Shown: positions 58,978 to 64,000 of the stretch, in pieces
Layout of the letters: every line of letters starts with the position of its first letter
How positions within the stretch are numbered: position 1 is the stretch's first letter
From: JAKAXS01 sp965279065
GTDB lineage: Bacteria > Pseudomonadota > Alphaproteobacteria > Rhizobiales > Hyphomicrobiaceae
NCBI GenBank assembly: GCA_965279065.1
Contig: OZ257134.1
Span: forward strand, 4,030,001 to 4,094,000
DNA: 64,000 nucleotides
Reading direction: 5' to 3'
The notes under the pieces: model-generated
Database searches by the model: none
The model's input: the letters and a program-made list of their open reading frames with translations, nothing else
Told to the model about the DNA's origin: nothing
Made by a program: the position numbers and the translations under genes

Positions 58978-59181
58978 TTGACTGAAAAGCCTGAACCGAC
59001 CGGACCGCCCGCCCCGGCACTGACGCCCGCCGCTCAACGCGCCCTGGCGGAGGCCGAGGCTCGCCGCGCCAAGCAAGCCGCAGACGCCGCCGCCCGCCCT
59101 CGCGAAGTCGGCGGCCGCGACGGTCCCGATCCCGCGCGCTACGGCGACTGGGAAAAAGGCGGCATTGTCTCCGACTTCTAG
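58978..59181 (+). CDS. SdhAF4-like small protein (DUF1674)
   Basis: A 67-residue protein beginning at a TTG (58978); the nearest ATG (58965) is in another frame and closes at once. An Ala/Arg-rich N-terminal helix precedes the conserved C-terminus GGRDGPDPARYGDWEKGGI and VSDF, the DUF1674/SdhAF4 signature. In mitochondria SDHAF4 assists assembly and flavin protection of succinate dehydrogenase subunit A; the bacterial members are presumed to do likewise. No sdh genes are near. Confidence 0.82.
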   Translation: MTEKPEPTGPPAPALTPAAQRALAEAEARRAKQAADAAARPREVGGRDGPDPARYGDWEKGGIVSDF

Positions 59182-59244
59182 CGCTTGGTTTGCGCCTGGC
59201 CTTTCCCTATACGATTAGCAGGGGACGCCAGGGGGAGACGACGC

Positions 59245-59955
59245 ATGCGCAGGACGGGTCGCGCGATTTCGAGAGTGCTTCTGCTGCTGTTGGTGTCTCT
59301 GTGTATCGCTGCGGCGTTCTGGTTCGGCCTCGTGCCGCAGCGCTTGTCGCCCTTCAGCCCCTTGTCGCTGGACGAGCCCTCGTCGTGGTTCCTGGATGCG
59401 CGCCTGGCGACGTTGCGCCACGACGCACCGCTTTGCCAGGCCGTCTTGAGCGCGCCCAATGCCGTCGCTTCGCCCATCCCGCCGAGCCCCTACAAGAACG
59501 GCTGCGGCTGGACCAACGGCGTGCGCCTGGCCTCGGCCGGCGGAGCCGACGTCGGCCTGAACCCGATCACGTGCGAAATGGCCGTCGCCGCCGCACTATG
59601 GGTCAAGCACGAGGTGCAGCCCGTCGCCTTAGAAATCTTTGGCAAACGCGTCACCAAGATCCGCGACATGGGCACCTACGATTGCCGCAACATCGTCGGC
59701 AACAAGCGTTGGGTTGACATGCGCAGCCAGCACGCAACCGCCAATGCCTGGGACATCGCCGGTTTCACGCTGGAAGACGGCCGCTACATTTCCGTGAAGG
59801 GCGACTGGCGCGGCAGCAAGGCCGAAGCGCGTTTCCTGCACGAGGTGCACGCCCGGTCCTGCCGCTACTTCCGCGTGGCCTTGAGCCCCAACTTCAACGC
59901 CGCTCACCACGATCACCTGCATCTGGATCGTGGCGCCATGTGGCGCTGCCAGTAA
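59245..59955 (+). CDS. Extensin-like C-terminal domain protein
   Basis: A 236-residue envelope protein. The ATG at 59245 has AGGGGGAGA at good spacing; an upstream start at 59185 would hide it. One N-terminal membrane or signal segment (VLLLLLVSLCIAAAFWFGLV) precedes the extensin-like domain, with Cys residues (PLCQAVL, KNGCGWTNGV, ITCEMAVAAALW, TYDCRNIVGN) and the metal-like HATANAWDIAGF and HHDHLHLDRG patterns. This domain resembles D,D-carboxypeptidase/VanY-type folds, so peptidoglycan binding or cutting is possible, but unproven. Confidence 0.85.
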   Translation: MRRTGRAISRVLLLLLVSLCIAAAFWFGLVPQRLSPFSPLSLDEPSSWFLDARLATLRHDAPLCQAVLSAPNAVASPIPPSPYKNGCGWTNGVRLASAGGADVGLNPITCEMAVAAALWVKHEVQPVALEIFGKRVTKIRDMGTYDCRNIVGNKRWVDMRSQHATANAWDIAGFTLEDGRYISVKGDWRGSKAEARFLHEVHARSCRYFRVALSPNFNAAHHDHLHLDRGAMWRCQ

Positions 59956-59976
59956 CGGCCAAATCTGCCGTGCCGC

Positions 59977-60459
59977 TTACTGCTGATGCAGCGACAGCTC
60001 CGCCACGCCGACAGCGAGGTTGAGGCCCGTCTGGCCCTTCACGGAAACCGGCTGCAGCACGATCGAACGGTCCGATCCGCCGACGAGCGCATTCGCACCG
60101 CCGCCGATGCCGACAGACGCGTCGGCCGCGATGCCGCCGTACGTGCCGTTCAACGCGCCGCGCGGCAACCGGTCGGTCGAGGCAAGCACGGTCCAGATCA
60201 TCGTGCTCTGCCCGGTGACGCCGATGTCCACGCCGACGCGCGTGATGCTCGCCGAATACCGCGCATTGCGTCCGGGGCCTGCCGGATTGAACGAACAGCG
60301 CAGCTTTTGCTTAGAGCCGATGATGGCGCCGATCGAACCCTGCCCGTAGCAGGTCAGCGTACCGGCCACGAGCTTCGGCGCAGCCGATACCATCGAGCTC
60401 GTCGAAAGCGTGGCAGCCGCAGCCAGCACGGCCGCGGCACAGGATGTCTTGAATGTCAT
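59977..60459 (-). CDS. DUF992 family secreted protein
   Basis: A 160-residue exported protein. The ATG at 60459 (MTFKTSCAAAVLAAAATLST) has GAGGGA upstream and a clear signal peptide ending near VSAAP. The mature part starts with AGTLTCYGQGSIGAIIGSKQ and is a Gly-rich beta fold with two Cys (TLTCYG, LRCSF). It matches DUF992, an alphaproteobacterial family of unknown function. It is convergent with the extensin-like gene. Confidence 0.82.
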   Translation of the reverse strand: MTFKTSCAAAVLAAAATLSTSSMVSAAPKLVAGTLTCYGQGSIGAIIGSKQKLRCSFNPAGPGRNARYSASITRVGVDIGVTGQSTMIWTVLASTDRLPRGALNGTYGGIAADASVGIGGGANALVGGSDRSIVLQPVSVKGQTGLNLAVGVAELSLHQQ

Positions 60460-60598
60460 GATGTCCCTCGTTCGCAAAGTAGGGTCGCGCAAGCGGCGCG
60501 ACTCAAGCTCCCGGGACGCACCTGATTCCGCGATTATGTCCAAGCCGCGGCAGAGGCCATCCTGGTCGGATAATCGCGGGTAACTCGGATGCCACGGC

Positions 60599-61006
60599 CT
60601 AGGTCGAAGTGCTCTCGAGTTCGAACCGTTGGACCACGCTCGGCTGGATGATCCGGGCTTCCAGTGCCAGCAGGATCAGCTGCGCGTCGAGACTGCCATC
60701 GGCCCCGATCGCTTGCTCGATACGTGCTTCGATACCCTGAGTCAGGCCGGCTCCGTTGGCCTGCGAGAACGCCTCGGCTCCGGACATGCAATAGGCCAGC
60801 ATCTCGGCAGCGACGCGATAGGCCTGCGGCGCCGGCTCCTCCCCGAGCGCATGGTCCTTGAGCAAGTTGACTGCGGTCAGCTTCACGGCCTCCTTCACGG
60901 TCGCGGGATGCATGTCGAGCGCCCGCAACGCCTCGTCGAGTTGCTTGAGATCCCGCGACCGGCCGAACCGGCCAAGAAAGCCGATCGATGATCTTCGCCG
61001 TGCCAT
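60599..61006 (-). CDS. Conserved hypothetical protein, helical
   Basis: A 135-residue cytoplasmic protein with no domain I can name with confidence. After a basic start (MARRRSSIGFLGRFGRSRDL) it is nearly all helix (LDEALRALDMHPATVKEAVK, PQAYRVAAEMLAYCMSGAEA), ending in a Ser/Thr tail. No signal peptide or membrane segment. The protein looks like a conserved alphaproteobacterial hypothetical. It is divergent from the lytic transglycosylase gene. Confidence 0.65.
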   Translation of the reverse strand: MARRRSSIGFLGRFGRSRDLKQLDEALRALDMHPATVKEAVKLTAVNLLKDHALGEEPAPQAYRVAAEMLAYCMSGAEAFSQANGAGLTQGIEARIEQAIGADGSLDAQLILLALEARIIQPSVVQRFELESTST

Positions 61007-61138
61007 CGTGCCGCCCGCCTTGAGTTCAATGTCCTTGTGGACTTTTGCCGCGGCTGACCGCGCTCTACAAGCCGCCGCTACGATGTTACATCATGCCCGC
61101 GGCGCTCGACAGCACAGTGCAAAGGTAAGAAACGTATC

Positions 61139-61978
61139 ATGCTCCTCGCAACCCCGCCGGCTCGGTCGGCAACGCGACTTGCGTCGGCCGCTCTCATGAC
61201 GCTTCTGGCGGCAGGCGTCGCAAACGCCGCGGACTGCAGCAACAACGGCGCCGGCTTCGACGGTTGGCTGTCCCGCTATGAGGCGAAGATGGCGGCCCAG
61301 GGGATCTCGCAATCGACCATCGCGCAGACGCTGTCCGGCGTCACCTACGACCCCAAGATCATCCGGCTCGACCGCTCGCAGAAATCCTTCAAGCTCAGCT
61401 TCGAGCAGTTCTACGCCCGCCGCGTCTCGACGTCATTGCTCAATCGCGGACGCCGGCTCATCGCCACGCACCGACAGATGCTGAACCGCATCGAGCAGCG
61501 TTTCGGCGTTCCGGCCGAAGTGTTGATTTCCATCTGGGGCCTGGAAACTAACTACGGCGCTGACACGGGCGGCCGCTACTCCATCGTCCGCTCGCTCGCG
61601 ACCCTGGCCTACGACTGCCGCCGCTCCGCATTCTTTCTGAATGAGCTGACGAGCGCGCTGCAGATCGTCGAGAAGGGTTACATGCCCGCCAGCCAGCTGC
61701 GCGGCGGTTGGGCCGGCGAGATCGGCCAGACGCAGTTCCTGCCGCATTCGTATGTGCGCTTTGCGGTCGACTACGATGGCGATGGCCGCCGCGATCTCAT
61801 TCACAGCGTCCCTGATCTGCTGGCATCGACGGCCAATTTCCTCAAGGGCCACGGCTGGAAAGCCGGACAGGGCTGGCACGAAGGCACGGCCAACTACGCC
61901 GTACTGAGCGATTGGAACCGCGCCAGCGTCTACCAGCAGACGATCTCTGTCATGGCCGATCGCCTTGCGGGACGTTGA
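61139..61978 (+). CDS. Lytic murein transglycosylase (MltB-like)
   Basis: A 279-residue exported enzyme. A signal peptide ends near ANAAD (residue 31). The catalytic Glu is E136 in ISIWGLETNYG, the MltB signature; IGQTQFLPHSYVRFAVDYDG and LLASTANFLKGHGWKAGQGW are other conserved parts. It cleaves the MurNAc-GlcNAc bond with formation of 1,6-anhydro ends. No peptidoglycan-binding domain follows, so it is the short form. A hairpin terminator follows. Confidence 0.92.
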   Translation: MLLATPPARSATRLASAALMTLLAAGVANAADCSNNGAGFDGWLSRYEAKMAAQGISQSTIAQTLSGVTYDPKIIRLDRSQKSFKLSFEQFYARRVSTSLLNRGRRLIATHRQMLNRIEQRFGVPAEVLISIWGLETNYGADTGGRYSIVRSLATLAYDCRRSAFFLNELTSALQIVEKGYMPASQLRGGWAGEIGQTQFLPHSYVRFAVDYDGDGRRDLIHSVPDLLASTANFLKGHGWKAGQGWHEGTANYAVLSDWNRASVYQQTISVMADRLAGR

Positions 61979-61988
61979 GCAAGCAGAA

Positions 61989-62012
61989 GGCCGCCCCGTT
62001 GCCGGAGCGGCC
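61989..62012 (+). terminator. Hairpin downstream of the lytic transglycosylase
   Basis: GGCCGC-c-CCG-ttgc-CGG-a-GCGGCC is a stem of nine pairs with one C/A mismatch, 10 bases past the stop and between convergent genes. A weak AT-rich tail (TCAAATTTC) follows on the plus strand. Confidence 0.6.
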
Positions 62013-62035
62013 GTCAAATTTCAAACCTGGCGATC

Positions 62036-62551
62036 TTAGCCGACGCGGAAGATTGCGCCAGCGACCGAGCGAGCGCGTTCGCGAACGCGTCCGCCGTCAT
62101 TTCCCGAGCGAACGATCCACTGGCCGTTAGCCGCGCGGCCCGTGATCTCGCCGACGTGGTGACGCCAGACAACAACCGCTCCGATCTGCGGGCCGGACGG
62201 GCTGCCGTACTTGCGCCAGTTCCAAGCCAGGTTGTACTCGGCGCCGCCGCCGCGGCGCGTGCGCATGTACCAGCCGCACCAGCGGCCCGGACGTGCACCG
62301 ACGCCGCTGTGATACGACGCGACGCGCTCGCCGCCGCCACGATAGCGGCGGGCATGACGGTAACCACGGCGGCTGCCACGCGATGCGTGATGCCGGCGTG
62401 CCTTGCGATAGTGCGCCTTGCGCGAACCGTATGCGCGCTCGGAATAGCCTGAATAAGTGCGATCGCCGTCGTAACGGCGAGCCTCTGCCGTCGATGCGGA
62501 AGCTGCCATAACCAAAAGCGCAGCTGCCGCAGTGAAGAGCTTCAATCTCAT
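62036..62551 (-). CDS. Secreted CHAP-like protein
   Basis: A 171-residue exported protein. The signal peptide is LFTAAAALLVMAASASTAEA. An Arg/Tyr/Ser/His-rich stretch (about 28-80) precedes a compact domain with a single Cys, VGARPGRWCGWYMRTRRGG, then GAVVVWRHHVGEITG and QWIVRSGNDGG. Cys in GxWCGxYM with a His in HHVGEITG fits a CHAP/NlpC-like amidase or peptidase arrangement often seen in this order. Activity is not proven. Confidence 0.72.
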   Translation of the reverse strand: MRLKLFTAAAALLVMAASASTAEARRYDGDRTYSGYSERAYGSRKAHYRKARRHHASRGSRRGYRHARRYRGGGERVASYHSGVGARPGRWCGWYMRTRRGGGAEYNLAWNWRKYGSPSGPQIGAVVVWRHHVGEITGRAANGQWIVRSGNDGGRVRERARSVAGAIFRVG

Positions 62552-62784
62552 CTCGGATTCCCTTTTTTAGTTTTGTGGGGGCGTTGCAACGCAGCAATGA
62601 GGCGAAAACATGGATCGGGAGCGTGCGCAACATGTCGGCACGAGCCGCACAGCGATCGTCGAGAGAAGCTAAATCACCAGAGAATCAGCGGATTTTCCGC
62701 TCGCACCGACGTTGTGGCGATAACGTGGCGCAGTACGGCAGGCTGCCGCATGGCGGATCGTCGCAGAAATATGAAAGGGACCGC

Positions 62785-63228
62785 ATGTCCACACGCAGCG
62801 TTTCGATCAGGTTGGCTGCGAGCCGCGAGGAACTGGACCAATGTCTTGCGATCCGCCACACCGTCTTCGTCGTCGAACAAGGCGTCGATGAACAACTCGA
62901 GCGTGACGCGCACGATGCCGCCGCCATACACGTCCTGGCGGTCTGCGGTCACGTTCCCGTCGGCACGGCGCGCGTCGTCATGATGTCGGATCGAACGTCG
63001 GCGAAGATCGGCCGTGTTGCCGTTCTCGATGCCGCAAGAGGTCAAGGCATCGGCGCAGCGCTGATGCGCGCGATCATCGAGCATGCCTCACTAGGTGGCA
63101 TCGCCAGCTTCGAGCTCCATGCCCAAAGCCAAGCCCGCACCTTCTACGAGCAACTGGGATTTTCCGTGGAGGGAGAGCCCTTCGAAGAGGCCGGCCTGCC
63201 GCACGTTGCGATGCGGCTCTCGCGCTAG
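62785..63228 (+). CDS. GNAT family acetyltransferase (ElaA/YjcF-like)
   Basis: A 147-residue cytoplasmic protein. The ATG at 62785 has AAAGGGA at good distance; a longer frame to 62575 has no support. DQCLAIRHTVFVVEQGVDEQ is the N-terminal signature of the ElaA/YjcF group, RVAVLDAARGQGIGAALMRA carries the acetyl-CoA loop (RGQGIG), and QARTFYEQLGFSVEGEPFEE the C-terminal one. The substrate is unknown. The upstream gap of 233 bases contains the divergent promoter region with the CHAP-like gene. Confidence 0.85.
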   Translation: MSTRSVSIRLAASREELDQCLAIRHTVFVVEQGVDEQLERDAHDAAAIHVLAVCGHVPVGTARVVMMSDRTSAKIGRVAVLDAARGQGIGAALMRAIIEHASLGGIASFELHAQSQARTFYEQLGFSVEGEPFEEAGLPHVAMRLSR

Positions 63229-63309
63229 CCGACGTGCATCGGCGTCTTGCCTATGGGACCCGGAGCGCAGAAAGGCCCAATTTTACTGCTCAACTTGCGC
63301 ATCGATCGC

Positions 63310-63377
63310 AAAAACCCCCGTAAAACACGCAAAAACGTATCCCTTGAGCAACATTCAGGGCCCCCTACGGGTTTTTT
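63310..63377 (+). promoter_or_regulatory. Inverted repeat with U-run in the HU leader region
   Basis: AAAAACCCCCGTA (63310-63322) can pair with TACGGGTTTTTT (63366-63377) apart from two extra C, with a 43-base loop between. In the plus direction the right arm ends in six T, giving the look of an attenuator or a terminator for a short transcript. It lies about 100 bases before the HU start. Confidence 0.4.
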
Positions 63378-63477
63378 CGCTGCACCCACTACCAGAATCA
63401 ATCAAAAACAATAAACACAGAGAAATCAGATATGTGCATCAGGCAATGCAAGTGCTCAACGAGCGGGGATTGAACCA

Positions 63478-63810
63478 ATGAAAGCGACTGTGAAGAAGGC
63501 TGCACCCAAGGCCGCAGCTAAGACCGCGAAGGCCGATACCGTCACGCTCCGCCACATGGCGGTCGCGCTGTCGGAGACGCACGGTCTCAACAAGAAGCAG
63601 GCCAACGAGATCATGACCGATCTCGTCGCCACCATCACCAAGCACCTGAAGAAGGGTGCACGTCTGCGTCTCGCCGGTCTCGGCACGCTCCAGGTTCGCA
63701 AGCGCGCTGCCCGCATGGGCCGCAATCCGGCAACGGGCGAAGCCATCAAGATCAAGGCGTCGAAGAAGGTGGCCTTCCGCGCCGCCAAGGAACTGAAGGA
63801 AGCGATCTAA
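63478..63810 (+). CDS. HU family DNA-binding protein with Lys/Ala-rich N-terminal tail
   Basis: A 110-residue nucleoid protein. The first 20 residues (MKATVKKAAPKAAAKTAKAD) are a histone H1-like Lys/Ala/Pro tail, absent from ordinary HU (about 90 residues). The rest is the HU fold: helix bundle (TLRHMAVALSETHGLNKKQA, NEIMTDLVATITKHLKKG) and arms with RLAGLGTLQVRKRAARMGRN and NPATGEAIKIKASKKVAFRA (the Pro that inserts in the minor groove is in RNPATGE). It bends and compacts DNA. A strong terminator follows. Confidence 0.92.
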   Translation: MKATVKKAAPKAAAKTAKADTVTLRHMAVALSETHGLNKKQANEIMTDLVATITKHLKKGARLRLAGLGTLQVRKRAARMGRNPATGEAIKIKASKKVAFRAAKELKEAI

Positions 63811-63839
63811 TCGCTTACTGAAGTGCGGATCACGAATGA

Positions 63840-63870
63840 AGCGCCGCGGTCGCCCAGCCGCGGCGCTTTT
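63840..63870 (+). terminator. Strong rho-independent terminator of the HU gene
   Basis: AGCGCCGCGG-tcgcccag-CCGCGGCGCT (63840-63867), a 10-bp stem, is followed by TTTT. It lies 30 bases after the HU stop. Confidence 0.92.
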
Positions 63871-64000
63871 CTGTTCTAGCGCGTAATCGCGCGCGGCGTG
63901 CATGAACGCCACTAATTCCGTGACATCTCATTGGCGCGACAACGCGACCCATCGCTTTGCCGCAATTGAGTGCCCAAAGACGGTCTACATCCTCAGTCGC

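Noticed and set aside
63871..64000. A tRNA or another gene after the HU terminator
   Set aside because: I looked for a cloverleaf and T-loop consensus and saw none; the window ends before any gene is evident.

Overview
The window is a GC-rich, gene-dense piece of an alphaproteobacterial chromosome, most likely from the order Hyphomicrobiales (Rhizobiales). The basis is gene order and family: an Irr-type Fur regulator beside fabA-fabB-fabI, a mutS-glnD-(TPR glycosyltransferase)-murJ-trpS-usp-nfuA run, an rsmB-heparinase-purH run, an SdhAF4-like small protein, a DUF992 protein, an extensin-like protein and an HU with a Lys/Ala tail. I saw no tRNA, rRNA, CRISPR array, insertion sequence or replication origin. 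The organism is inferred from gene content, not from a database search.

Layout. 1-4 kb: the tail of an unknown gene, then a large YadA-like trimeric autotransporter with 35 uninterrupted 16-residue repeats. 4-9 kb: DUF1801 protein, MHS-family transporter, NAD-dependent epimerase with an SMR/EamA-like membrane protein, a small coiled-coil protein and a 2-hydroxyacid dehydrogenase. 9-15 kb: SH3-domain protein, irr, fabA-fabB-fabI, murI, a SnoaL-like protein and a methyltransferase. 15.6-21 kb: a trehalose cluster on the minus strand (otsA, a PfkB kinase, otsB) with a GH15 glycoside hydrolase. 21-35 kb: a long minus-strand housekeeping block (mutS, glnD, a TPR-GT41-methyltransferase fusion, murJ, trpS, usp, nfuA, a RutE-like nitroreductase). 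35-38 kb: maeB.

37.9-43.1 kb holds the most interesting element: a retron-like cassette of an armadillo/HEAT-like protein, a winged-helix plus SWIM zinc-finger protein, a 226-bp non-coding interval with msr-msd hallmarks, and a retron-type reverse transcriptase (YADD catalytic motif, NAxxH motif). The first two genes overlap by ATGA. The interval carries an 18/18-nt near-perfect inverted repeat (candidate a1/a2) enclosing several hairpins. This arrangement matches my recollection of type XIII retrons (ARM + WHSWIM + RT). The RT starts with an apparent membrane helix and has VAG where retron RTs usually have VTG.

43-64 kb: hrpB, then rpe, prk and fbp (a Calvin-cycle trio with no RubisCO gene in view), gpsA, a lemA-TPM-TPM set, a GNAT-purH-heparinase-rsmB-htpX block, an SdhAF4-like protein, an extensin-like protein, a DUF992 protein, a lytic transglycosylase, a CHAP-like secreted protein, a GNAT enzyme, and an HU protein ending in a strong terminator.

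Most genes are ordinary chromosomal functions. The accessory signals are the retron cassette, the repeat adhesin, the TPR-GT41-methyltransferase fusion, and small dispersed palindromes at 43.1 and 49.7 kb and near 9.8 kb.
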